From Scedosporium boydii (Eukaryota > Ascomycota > Sordariomycetes > Microascales > Microascaceae), in NCBI GenBank assembly GCA_002221725.1, contig NJFT01000012.1, positions 248,001 through 312,000 on the forward strand: a stretch of DNA of 64,000 bases. The letters run 5' to 3'. Position numbers and translations under genes: made by a program. This document shows, piece by piece, positions 36,052-46,900 of this stretch (within the stretch, counting starts at the first letter, position 1; the number at the start of each line of letters is the position of its first letter). The notes below the pieces were generated by a model. That model did not search any database. It was not told the origin of the DNA and saw nothing but the letters and a program-made list of their open reading frames with translations.

Positions 36052-36463
36052 TGGCAAGATAGCAACTGAAGATCAATTGCGAGTAAAGTACGGATTGTTG
36101 TAGGCTGCACTAGTCGAGATGCCGTCATGTACAATTGTATCATAGCATCACAACGAGCTCTTGCTTTGTAAGAGCTTCAGTGACGCGGGGTTCAATGTTA
36201 CAATGTTGCCGCGCATTTCGATGCAATTGGAGGACTGAAGCTGCAATTTGAAAGAGGTTCTGGATGACTAATTCCCCTGATCCATCCAGACGATGCACAA
36301 TTGTAAGCATCGGACCAGCTCCGTCGGCAGTCATAACGAATCATGAACAAATCCTACACCTGACTTCTAGTCTCGGTACAAAACACGCTGAACCGGGGAA
36401 AACGGGGTATCTAAAGAAAGCCAACATTGAAGAAAAGACGGGGGGACGCAAGATCGGGGCTCC
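36052..36463. other. Short intergenic, glo2 promoter and las1 3' flank
   Basis: Spacer of 412 bases between two minus-strand genes. It holds the glo2 promoter and the las1 3' flank. No gene is visible. Confidence 0.5.
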
Positions 36464-37969
36464 TCACACCACCCCAATCGGTTTCGGCTCCCACCTCTCA
36501 TATCGGGACCATCCGATATCTTCTCCCGACCCCGGGTCAAGAGACTCCGCTTGCCCTCCGGCGCTGGCATCCGATACGCGAGCGTCCTCTGTAGATAGTT
36601 GGTCTTGTGCCGTCGTAATCTCATCCCTCACAGCATCCACGTCCTTCAGCTCCGATAGCGGCGAGGTCGAATTTCCTCCATCAGAACCCTCGGTTTCTAG
36701 CAGCTGTCGCAAAGCCTGCAGACATCTGAGAAGAAGCCGGCCATTCTCCATCTTATCAGAAATGGCCATCAGCGTCCTCAGAACCCGAGCCTTCCCCCAT
36801 CGCCGAAGCAACTCCTGGAATCCATCGCTTTCCACCAGAGACGGCGCGTCCTTAGTCTCGGCGTGGCTCAGGTAATCGACGAGAGACTCGTAGCACGGAT
36901 CGGTTGGTGGTTCCTGGGTCGAGCTCTGATCCTCCAGGTGTTTCCAGTAGTATTCCCATATCCATGCCAACGCTTTCTCCGCCGCCGATCGTAGTCTTGC
37001 GAGGGAGGGGAGCTGCTCGTGTGTCGCTTGGTGCCGTAGTTCGACAAAGGTTGCGGGAAGACCTATCGTCTTTGCGATTGAAAACATGCTCATCTTCCGT
37101 TGCTTGTCCTGTTGCATATCCATGAGGCCCGTAACGAATCTACAGCAAATGATTCCACCGTCAGTAAGCTGCCGTGATGAATGCTGGTCTCCCCAAAACG
37201 GTGCCAAAAAATACAAGGCAACGCGCAAATAGCTCCGCCATCTCATCTGGAGTTCTGTATTTTTTTTTTCTTTTACACCGTTGGCACCTCTGGGGTAAAA
37301 GAGGCAGAGAGGTTTCACATTTACTAAGAAGCCATTAACGGTGGTAAATAGGCACAGCATCCTCACGGCAATCGTGGTAGAAGCTTCAGCCAGGAGAGCC
37401 TGAGTCACGAGCAGTCCTACGATGATCTCTTTCTCAAATGACGCCGAAAAATGGTCCCCGAAAGCTACGCCTACTGCCTCCCGCCCCTCCGCGCCCAGCA
37501 GAAGGTGGAGGTAAAAAGTTGCCGTCCAAAACTCGGCACACACAGAAAAAAAAAGAAACAATAAAACAAAAAGCATGGAAAAAGAAACCAGGGGAATGAG
37601 ATGAAAAACCGCGCCATACCGACTGAAGGCAGTCGAATACGCCGCTCGTACCGCATACGCCGACGAGCCTTGACGATCCGGACCACCCAGGAGCTCCTCG
37701 TCGCTGAGGATCGCTGCCGTGAGGAGCGCCGTCGATTCCACCAGATGCGGGCAGTTTCCTCGCTGCACCCACATCGACACTCTCGCCACGGCGCGGTGCT
37801 GGAGCTTTTGCCGCGCTTGCCGTTGGTCTTCGGCGGCGTCGTGATCATCGGTAAACCCTAGTTCAGGGGCGTCATCGCCTGAAATGTCTGGCGCTTGGGG
37901 GAAGAACTGCCCCCGCACGGTCAGGAGTTCTTGGCGATCACGCCAGGGAGTGAAGATGAATTGGACCAT
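36464..37969 (-). CDS. las1: Las1-like rRNA-processing endoribonuclease subunit
   Basis: Two exons: 37620-37969 and 36464-37139, with an intron at 37140-37619, give 341 residues. The start FIFTPWRDRQELL and the block GNCPHLVESTALLTAAIL are typical of Las1. The second exon holds SIAKTIGLPATFVELRHQATHE, in which RHQATHE is the R-x4-6-H HEPN nuclease motif. The very end, GWSRYERWEPKPIGVV, is also conserved. Las1 works with the polynucleotide kinase Grc3 to cut the ITS2 spacer in pre-60S ribosome maturation in the nucleus. The intron is unusual: it is 480 bases, a multiple of three, and open in frame, so a retained-intron message would read on to a 501-residue protein with a hydrophobic insert. 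Confidence 0.9.
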   Translation of the reverse strand: MVQFIFTPWRDRQELLTVRGQFFPQAPDISGDDAPELGFTDDHDAAEDQRQARQKLQHRAVARVSMWVQRGNCPHLVESTALLTAAILSDEELLGGPDRQGSSAYAVRAAYSTAFSRYGAVFHLIPLVSFSMLFVLLFLFFSVCAEFWTATFYLHLLLGAEGREAVGVAFGDHFSASFEKEIIVGLLVTQALLAEASTTIAVRMLCLFTTVNGFLVNVKPLCLFYPRGANGVKEKKNTELQMRWRSYLRVALYFLAPFWGDQHSSRQLTDGGIICCRFVTGLMDMQQDKQRKMSMFSIAKTIGLPATFVELRHQATHEQLPSLARLRSAAEKALAWIWEYYWKHLEDQSSTQEPPTDPCYESLVDYLSHAETKDAPSLVESDGFQELLRRWGKARVLRTLMAISDKMENGRLLLRCLQALRQLLETEGSDGGNSTSPLSELKDVDAVRDEITTAQDQLSTEDARVSDASAGGQAESLDPGSGEDIGWSRYERWEPKPIGVV

Positions 37970-39870
37970 TTTTTCCCCGTCTCCCTATTTTTTCGTGTGC
38001 GAGGGCGAGTTTGCCGTTCCAGTGTCTGGAATTGAAAATTTCGCTTGTGGCTAATTTTGACAAAGGAAAAAAAAAATGTATGGAGCATCAAGGGTGTTGT
38101 TGACCTGTTGAGTTCGCCAAGTAAAAATTCAAATCTGACATAATCCATCCATTACGATTGATCGAGCGGTACAAAGTTGGACGAGGTAAAGGACTCGGCA
38201 GAATTTTGGAGTGGAGGGCCGAATTCATCCCTGCGGGTCACCTTGAGAGACATCGGCCAATATCGATATTCTTTACCGACGTTGCTGTCAGGGGAAACGG
38301 AGGTCGACCGTGATAGGAGAGTCATTTCTCAAGTAAACCGCGCTAGTGTGGTCCACCCTTGCTTGCCGGGGCAGGACAGATTCGGGATTCCTTCCAGAGA
38401 GATGGACGTTCTTTCCATGGTATGGCCCAGTTCTTATGGTACTTCCTCACTCCCAGGACAAAGTACTTCGTACCATGCAACAAGTCCACAGGTATTCTCA
38501 GGCAGCACAGCACAGCGCCAGCCACGGGTCTCGTCTCGTCCCTCCCCTTCCCAATGCATCATGTACAAGCATTGCCGCTGCTACAAGGTACCACACGACC
38601 ACTATCACACGTCCATGTTCCCACGATATGTGTGCTGATCACAACATCCATCACAAGCCCGACTGGGGGGCGGGACCAGGCCCGATGAGAGAAATACAGC
38701 ACCCCCTCTTTATGTGGTCCACACACCCCCTAGCCGAGATCAAAGACAAACACATTCTCAGCCCACCGAACTCAACTCTGGGTTGGTTGGGGTGCAGTTT
38801 ATCTCCGCCTACTCACACACCCACCCCCTTCCCCCCCCCCCCCGGGTCCCCACCATCACTTTCTCCATCCCCATTTTTGACCTCGAGAACCATGGAGTCA
38901 TAGCCTCCACTCTTTCTCCTGTCTCTTTGACCCCGGCCCGCATCCAAACCTACCCAGCTCACCAAAAAAAGAGGCCCTTTTCCACACCCCTTCCAAAATC
39001 TCCCACACCCAAGCCCCACATTTCGCACCAAATCTCCACGCCCCCTCCCTTCAATATGCCAACGACTCAGAACGCCCCCAAAAGACTCTTTCCAGAAACA
39101 GCTCGAGGGAAGCACAGGCCCACTGCCGCCCACATGTCCGACAGGGGTCCGCCTCTCCCCTCAATGAGGCTCTGTCTCGCTTTTTACCCTCCCCCCCTTC
39201 CGATCAAGGCGGTAGTGGAGAGGAAGGAGCAGAGCCGAGCTAAAAATGTACCAAGTATACCTCATTCTTGATAATGTCGCTGCTTTTTTGTTGTTCGTCT
39301 CCGTGCGCGATTTGGATCACCACTTCTGAAGATCTCGTCCCTTTCAAGATCTTACTTGCTTCGTAGAGGAGCGGGCTTGGGGGCGTTCGAAAGGCTCGTC
39401 CTCCGTTTCCCCTTATTTCTTTTTTTCCATCTTTCGGCATTGATGTAGGATAATATTCTGTCTGCCTTCTACCATCACATGTCTCAAGACACGAACACGT
39501 CACGGGTCATGGCAAAACCCGACTTACACACGAGATGCTCTCCATCAAAAGACGCGAACACCTAATAGTAGTAACTCTTCATTCTCACTTACACATGCTC
39601 AAAAAAAAAAAATTTTGATGGGAGAAATGTTCCCTTCACAGTAGATTTCCAGTTGACCAGGTGCTCGGGGCTACCATTATCTAAATGAACTCCTTGTAAT
39701 CCTGGTTCCCAAGTGCCAAAAACTCCCATTGCTTTCCCAACCCAGTCCTGGGACCTGACCTTTCCAGTCCAGAATTCTATCGTATCCGTAACAGTAAAAT
39801 AGTACATAATAATAAATTGTATCGTAAAAAAGTCATTGCGCATGGCGGTTCCAGACAGTAGGATCCGTCT
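37970..39870. other. Intergenic, C- and CA-rich
   Basis: About 1.9 kb between las1 and the acidic-tailed gene. The plus strand at 38700-39240 is very C-rich, with a 13-base C-run at 38831-38843. One ACTTCGTA lies at 38465. The frames here (up to 185 codons) reflect the Pro/Ser/Thr bias of C-rich DNA and are rejected. Confidence 0.5.
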
Positions 39871-41052
39871 TTAGTTTTCCGACTTTTCCTTCTCACCTTC
39901 ATTTTCGTCATCTTCTTCCTCGTCCTCGTCATCCTCATCGTCGCTCTCGGGAGGTTGCCAGGTCTCCTCTAACTTTAGGCCTTTTCCGGGTGAATCCTGA
40001 AGCTTCGGTGCACCGCCCAATAGGGAGGATAGGCTCGACCGATAATTGTTAAGACCAGGGTCGGCTTCGTACTTGTCGGGCGCGTCATAAAGGCCCATGC
40101 CGACAAGAATCTCGCCCTCATCCTCCGATTCTTGCAAAGGCTCGTATGGCACCATCTCCTCCGACTTGACTGCGGTCTTGATATGCTGGACTTGAGGTAC
40201 GTTCTCGGGAGTGGGCGGTGAAGTTCGGTCGAAGCCGTGCTCGGCAAACGACCTCCAGTCCGATATGCTCGAGGGGTGCGAGTTTTCGGTAGTGCTGCTC
40301 ATAATGGCGGGCGAGGGCGACGTAGTGTTGGTGAAGAGAGAAGGGAATGACTCGGGATAGTCCAGGCTGTTGTCCATGGCCGGGGATATGTTGCATGGCT
40401 CTAGGGGCGGCGAGACGTAGCTTGGGATCTGATGCTGTGGGAGGGCCCAGCTCTGGTTGTCGACGGGAAGATTTGGTGGTTGGACACTGAAATCGTTCCC
40501 AGGGAGCGATAGCGGAGAGAACGTCACCGGTGAGTTGTGGCAGGAGTAGGATGACGGCATGGGTGACATGTGTTGGTAGTTTGTTGAGATATCCTGGTTG
40601 TGGTAATAATACGTGGGAAGTTGCTGAGAGTTTTGTTGTTGGACTTGGGTCGTGGTTGGTTGTATTTGGAGATGTGAGGAAGCCGGATGCCAGCTTACTG
40701 GACGAGAGGCTCGCTTGACGGGTTCTGAAGAGTATTCTACGCTGGGGACGGAGAGAACAACTTGTTCCATCATCTGCTGTTTTCTCCAGGCAAGGTTGTT
40801 GGCATCGTTCACCATGGTCCTCCTCCTGCTCAGCATCATGGACGACCGGGGACTGTTGCTTGCACTGGTGGGCTTCGTGATGCGCATCGCGGTTCCTGAT
40901 CGTTGGCCGTTCGATCCAGGGGAAAGCCTCCTCGTAAGTTGCGAGGAAGTCATCTGTCTCGCCCAAGAGTCATGGACGGTGTCGGGGTGTGCGTACTGGT
41001 GGGTTGCCATGGCGGCGCAGGCCGCCGGGTAGCCGAGGGTTGATGGCATCAT
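39871..41052 (-). CDS. Unrecognised disordered protein with acidic tail
   Basis: Single exon, 393 residues. No enzyme or DNA-binding domain is recognised. The N-terminus has SRRRTMVNDANNLAWRKQQ, a basic segment that could form a helix. The middle is rich in Ser, Pro, Gln, Asn and Tyr. The most conserved-looking part is near the C-terminus, GEILVGMGLYDAPDKYE and then GKGLKLEETWQPPES, followed by an Asp/Glu run. This layout, with disorder plus a short conserved block, suggests a nuclear regulator, but that is inference. An in-frame ATG 14 codons on (MATHQY) is an alternative start. Upstream of the gene there is a tandem GGGATGAGTT repeat at about 41186-41205. The gene marks the edge of the 15 kb desert. 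Confidence 0.75.
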   Translation of the reverse strand: MMPSTLGYPAACAAMATHQYAHPDTVHDSWARQMTSSQLTRRLSPGSNGQRSGTAMRITKPTSASNSPRSSMMLSRRRTMVNDANNLAWRKQQMMEQVVLSVPSVEYSSEPVKRASRPVSWHPASSHLQIQPTTTQVQQQNSQQLPTYYYHNQDISTNYQHMSPMPSSYSCHNSPVTFSPLSLPGNDFSVQPPNLPVDNQSWALPQHQIPSYVSPPLEPCNISPAMDNSLDYPESFPSLFTNTTSPSPAIMSSTTENSHPSSISDWRSFAEHGFDRTSPPTPENVPQVQHIKTAVKSEEMVPYEPLQESEDEGEILVGMGLYDAPDKYEADPGLNNYRSSLSSLLGGAPKLQDSPGKGLKLEETWQPPESDDEDDEDEEEDDENEGEKEKSEN

Positions 41053-43128
41053 GTTTTGCCTGTTGTAAGATGCTCAAGTTGGTTGAGCTAGGTTGGCTAT
41101 AACTGCATGGGAGAAGAGTTGAAGACAGGGAAGAAGAGGTGTAAGAGAGAAGAGAGCTGGTGCATGAAGAAGCCGATGGTAAGTTGGGATGAGTTGGGAT
41201 GAGTTGGCGACCTCAGGGTTATATCATCATGTCAAGAGACTAAGAGGAGTGAAGGAGGGTATGGAGTATAAAAGTGGATGACGGGCTAGACAGCAGCTCC
41301 AGATGTGAGGTGGGATGGTGGATGGAGTGTGGTGTGGGTTCAAAGGAGACGGAGGCGTAAAGTGATATTTGATGAGACTGAGAGCATCCTGACCAGGGGG
41401 AGCAGAGCAATCAAAAGGCCATTGGGGACCACTTTAGCGTCCAAGTTTGAAGTAGGTGTAGACAGACTCGGCTGGCTTGGGACATGGAAGGAAGAGAGGG
41501 ATCAAGTGACAAGACCAGCTCACTTTGAATATAGTTCCATGGTGTGGGAGAATAATAAGTTCTTAGTGTCTGTCTGCGCGCTATGTTACGTTTTGAGCCA
41601 GGCCGGCTCGAAAGCAATATTTGACAGGGACGGGTTTGGCATGTGTACGTATCTGAGTACACCGGGCTCCATTGATATCATGGGGGCTGGAGAGTCTGGG
41701 CATGGGGAAACCATCGGGATGGATAGACTGGACATGGCCCCGGAGCGGCAGTGTGTGACATGGGGAGGGTCAATGGAAAAGGTACAATTGGACATGCCGT
41801 TAGGCTAGGAGAGAACATTGAAAGTCGGAGGGAGCCGCGCTACGAAGTATGAAGGAGGTATGGATCAATTGATGTATCAAATTATATTTGTATGAAGTAC
41901 ACTACGAAGTACACTCCACACACTAGGACCTGGGTTAGAAGAAGGGGCTGTGGTAGCTTTTTTTTTGCTGATGCCTGTATGTAGTACGCATAGTGTAACT
42001 AGTAGGACTGACGGAGAGGGTCCCATAAAGGTTAGGCTTATAAAGCCGGATGGTCCATACATAGGATTGAAGGTCCAAGGCAACCTGAGTCTGGGTGGTC
42101 TTATGGCCCACGGCCTTGCATCCCGGGTCCCTTGGTCCCCTTGCCTTTTGGGTGGCCAAGTGGGTGGCGGTAGCGGAGGGGGGACAGGGCAGGGTAATGG
42201 TGTGGGAGAATGTACATTGCTCCCTTGTGTAATGGTACTAAATTGTATTGTCGACCATTTCTTTAAGACCTTGGTCTTGAAGACCGCCGCTTGGAAATGT
42301 TTGGCGCAGCCAAAGAGGCAAGGCAAAGGTACACAGCAAAGTACAAAACATGGAGATGGGAGGAACAAAGGCGACGGGGGGTGTGTGTGTGTGGGAAAGA
42401 GAGCAACTGGGGGGCAGCTGAGCTGCAGCAAGAGCAGTTCTGGTTCGTGGGGCTAATATTTTGGAGTAAAACCGACGAAGAAGAAAAAGTCCAATGTTGG
42501 CTGTGTCATATGGGATGTGCAGGGGGGTGTGGAAAGCTCTGACATGCGGAAGAAGGGGTGAGACAAGCCAGAGAAAGGGTAGTGTATTTTAAGCTCGAGA
42601 CCTGCTCCTTCCATTGATGGAGCAGGGCCCACAACTGATCAATTGAGACTTTGATTGTGGTGCTTGGACAGGTACTCCGTAGCTGTACAAGTACGAAGTA
42701 TACATCAATGATCCAATGCTTCTGGTTCACGGATAGGGCAGATCGGTGACAATGCACTAAAACGGTCCCTCCAATCCTGCTCCCTTGAGATCCAAGTACT
42801 TCGTACTAGTGGCTATGCTGAGTTGCTTCGAACTGAGAAAGCCGGGATACGCTACTTGGTACTAACTTCGTACACCGACACAGTTTTCAGTCAGGAGGGG
42901 GTACACTAGACCCTACACTCCATACGGTGGAAATTTGGAAATTCCATCAGTGGGTCGGGCCAGGTTTTCTTCTGGGTCTCAGGAATGTACAAAGTTTATG
43001 GCACTAATACAGCGACCGTCTCTGAGAGTGTTCAGAAGTCTTTCATATGAGCGCCATTGCCTAATAATTGCAATCTGCTTAATGCCGGAGCTGGTTGCCT
43101 TCGAAGTCGTGTGAAATAATCTCCATAG

Positions 43129-43970
43129 CAGAGTGGGACAACCCACTCCTCCATGCTTGAGGAGAGACGGATCAGAGCCTGGCAATTTATCCCAACCCTT
43201 GCCACGCGCGATATCTTGCAGGATACCATGTTATTACCAATTCCGGATGAAGACGACAGTCACAATGAACGAAGATCCCAGGATTACGGATTGCTGGCCG
43301 TGGGAGGAGCTCTTGTCCGGTTGCCTTGGGACGTAAGTACTTCCGGACGGTCGTGAATTAAGGGGTATCGAGCCGCTTTTCGACGACGGGCGGCCTGACC
43401 AACCAAGCAAGGCAAGGCAATGTAGCACTCTCCTGTACGACGCCGCAGCGGACGCCTACTCGTAGTTTACGTTAGTACAACGAAACTACAAGCAGGATGA
43501 AGTGCTGGAAACATCATCGCCTCCGGCTGCCCAGGCCTCCTGCAGATGTTGATTTTTAGACAACTGAATAATTTCAATGCATGGCAGCGGGGTCTCGGTA
43601 TTACCAACCCAGAACAGAGGAGGAAATTGCGGCAAGACTCCAACTAGAAATCAAAGTGTCGCTGGCCTTGTTACTTTCGGTATAGCAAGCAGAAGAGCTC
43701 AGCACCTCAGAAAATCCCACATTGGATATTACGGATTTCCTCAAAGGGGGCGTGTCTGTTGTATCAAACAGAGGAGTGTGTGGATTCGGCGTGGGAGCGG
43801 CGACAATCAATGGGAGAGAGTCTTCACGCTTTGGTCAGGTCTTCACAATTCCAATTTGAATCACTTGACACTGTGTTGCGTTCCAGATATGTATCCCTCA
43901 ATAATTTCGAGGCTAAACAATACCTGTTCTCAAGCAACAACGAGGATTGGGCATAGTGTTAATACGCAGT
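43129..43970 (+). pseudogene. Unrecognised coding-like island
   Basis: Several consecutive stretches read like real protein but in shifting frames. Frame 1 from ATG 43153 runs through RAWQFIPTLATRDILQ to ALVRLPWD and meets GTAAGT at 43333. The same frame resumes near 43510 as IIASGCPGLLQMLIFRQLNN and then GLGITNPEQRRKLRQD, ending at TAG. Another frame at 43710 gives NPTLDITDFLKGGVSVVSNR and GFGVGAATINGR. A third frame reads SLNNFEAKQYLFSSNNEDWA and stops near 43957. A CAG at 43543-43545 could splice to the GTAAGT in phase. No family is recognised. It may be a decayed gene or a multi-exon gene that I could not assemble. Confidence 0.3.
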
Positions 43971-46900
43971 ACGGATATGTCCAAGTACGGTATCCAAATA
44001 TGTTACAAACACGGCAATGTGGGTAATGGTAAAGGCAACATTGAAATCATCGCCGTTGAAGGGGGTGGGGGAGGGTAACAATTTGCACAAGACAGCGGGA
44101 TCAACTGAGCAAATGATTGGAGCAACCACTGATCTCTGTGGCAGGGCACAGGGCAAGCCGCGTGCCAGATTCCCCGACAAGGGCTGGAGACTGGGGTGAT
44201 CGTGGGGATTTGTTTCCTTTTTCATGGATTCTTGACTCCCTGCAAGGACGCGTATCAAAAAATTGGTTCCGTTCCGGACTTCGCAGATTCTTCTCGTTTA
44301 ATGCAACCGGAGCGTATCATGCGAAATAGTGTACAATTTTCTTGGTCGAGAGGAGTCTGTTCCTCGCCCCCCTCCTAAGTACGACGTCGTGTTTCCTACT
44401 CATCGTCGAATTTGGCATAACAAGCAGCCGAAATTTTCCTATCAATAAGTTTCACCCTTACAATGTTCCAATTATCAGGAGATGATTGTCGACACTGCAT
44501 GACACTTGTACAGAAGGCACTAGTATAGTGTTGAGGAGTTCATGTTGGAAAACTGGCATTAATATAGTGAGGATGCTTCAAAGACTAGTATCCACCACTC
44601 TACGCTACGAAGTACACTAGCCCTGATGGTTCAGGAAGGTGGAGAGAAGACTCGGCTGTGATATCACGACGGAGTTAAAACGAGCGTACGGGGCAAAACC
44701 ATCATCGAAGGGGAGGTTCGAGTTGGCGCTAGGCGGGCCAGTCCCGAGGGCGGTCGTGCAGGACCGAAATGTGGGTATGAGTGGATCGGACTTTGGAACT
44801 CTTCCGTCCTTGTCCTTTGACTTGCTTAGCCACCGGTGATGGACTTTGCCCCTGTGCGACCGATATTACGAAGTACATGCTGCTGGGTCTTTAGCAGGTA
44901 CATACATACTTTGGTGGGGAGATAAAAACAAATCTACTCCGTACGAAGTCCAAGGATGTTGGCTCCGTATTTTCTATCTACGGAACGTCCGCCCTGAGGG
45001 GCGGCAAGACCAATCAGACCAACGTCTGTGGCAGTAAGATCGTTGGGCAAGACGGAAGCCTCAACATGGGCACAAGTACTTCGTACACTACACTACGAAT
45101 ACGGCCCACATACCGATGATACCGTACAATGCCTATCACAATTGGCGCGGGGGGGATGGTTGATGCATATGCAACCGTGAAGTTTTCGACATTGATGCAG
45201 GGCAGGAGCATTTGAACCAGTAGACACTAAATCTAGACGCCCTTGTCTTGGAACAGGGGCCTAGGCCAATGGAACTGTGCCAAAGTATGCTAGAAGGGAA
45301 ATCCCTGAGCCCCAGGACTATTAATATTAGCTCGCTTTGGAGTGGGAATCTGTGGGATCGAGGACGAAGGAGGGCGCCATTCGAAGCCTAAGAACCTTTC
45401 GATGGTGCATCCCAGGAGTGTGCCATCAATGGAATCGAATCAAGACAATGAAGTGAAGGCGGATGCAGCAACCCTGGAACCTTGAACACATGCACCCACA
45501 GTGCGACCGCCATCAACCTCGCTTCGAGAAGAGAAGTAATACGAAGTAAACTAATCTATATCTTGGGCTTGTTGCGAGACCGAGCAGCATATCGTTTTCA
45601 ACCGGCTAGAGCGGACGGACATGCGGTTCGTCAGTAGTATTAGGGAACCATGCTCTCGTCTGAAGATCCCTTGCTGGCGACATAAACCACTCGTGTGTAC
45701 CAAGTAAACCACGACGCGTGAATCGAATAACGGTCCCTATCTAGCCACCGGATGCGAGACGGCTGAAGCCGACCCAGGGCTGTGCCATACGAAGTAATCG
45801 TAGAATAATACGCACAAGTTGCTGTGTACGGCCTACGAAGTAATACTTTGTACTTCGTGATTTCCTGGAGGGTTGAGAGAGATTGAGCAAGGGAAATCTG
45901 ATCAAGATGGAACATTGATGCAAGCAATGCAACCCTGCCACTCCAATACTCTTGGAGCTGGCGCTCCAGGCTAGCAAAGCAGCGGAGTTGCCTGAAAGAC
46001 GTGGCGTACTCCGTATGAGTGTTACCCTACTCAGTGGGTTGACAAACACTTTAGTGAACTAGTTTAATACCGAGCGGCGTTTTACCGTTCCGTCTGGCTC
46101 GAAGGATAGTGTCAGCTTGGATGTTGCCACCTCCACTGCGGTGATTCGTTCCATCCAAGGACCCTCCCCTGGTCGGGTCTCACCAGGCTTGATTAAAAAA
46201 AAAAGGAAAAACTGAACTTGTTCCTTTGCATTAGTTTAGGTGTGAGTGCGTCGCCACTAATACAAAGACTGACCCTGCCGCTTCTGGCTGATTGCATTCA
46301 CTTTGCGACCCTCCCAGCTTGGCTACCGCAATGTGATCAATGATGGTACGATCGAGGAGGCGGCCGGCACTACTCCGTAGTGCGGCCTTTCGATGAAGTA
46401 CTTCGTAGTGCCGAGCTTGAGCCTGAGGACGAGACGACGAAGTACACTAAAGTAAAATTGATTAGAGTGGACTTCACATCATATTACTTCAGTTTAGTTC
46501 TCTCCCTCCCATTCAACTCCCAAATTACAGTACTCTTTTGAGGAAACCGCCGGGAATGACATCGTCTCCATATTCGTACCTCGTACGAAGTACACAATCC
46601 AGGACTAGACTACATGTGTGAAGTCTGGCACAAATAAGATTTGGACGAGGATCATCCGCAGCAAAACACACGCGCACACACACACTGATTCTGCCTCAAC
46701 TCTCAGCCCAACAACAACAATAAATGCCTCAAGGGTTCGAATGCCTCATCAGAAGTGCCACGGCTTAAACACGCCCGAATGCGTAACAAAGCAAAGTATG
46801 AATGAAGCATGAGGAGCAGGCACCGTCAAGCCCAATACGACCTTGGCTTTTATGGCCTCATCCTTTTCCCAGCTGCATCCATATTTCCCCCGATGGACAC

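Noticed and set aside
38714..39271. 185-codon frame rich in Pro, Thr and Ser
   Set aside because: It arises from a C-rich stretch with a 13-base C-run and has no conserved motif.
41305..41808. 167-codon frame at the desert edge
   Set aside because: It has no family similarity or splice-linked continuation and is not distinguishable from chance.
41877..42431. 184-codon minus-strand frame
   Set aside because: It is low complexity, rich in Pro, Leu and Cys, and crosses motif copies; no domain.
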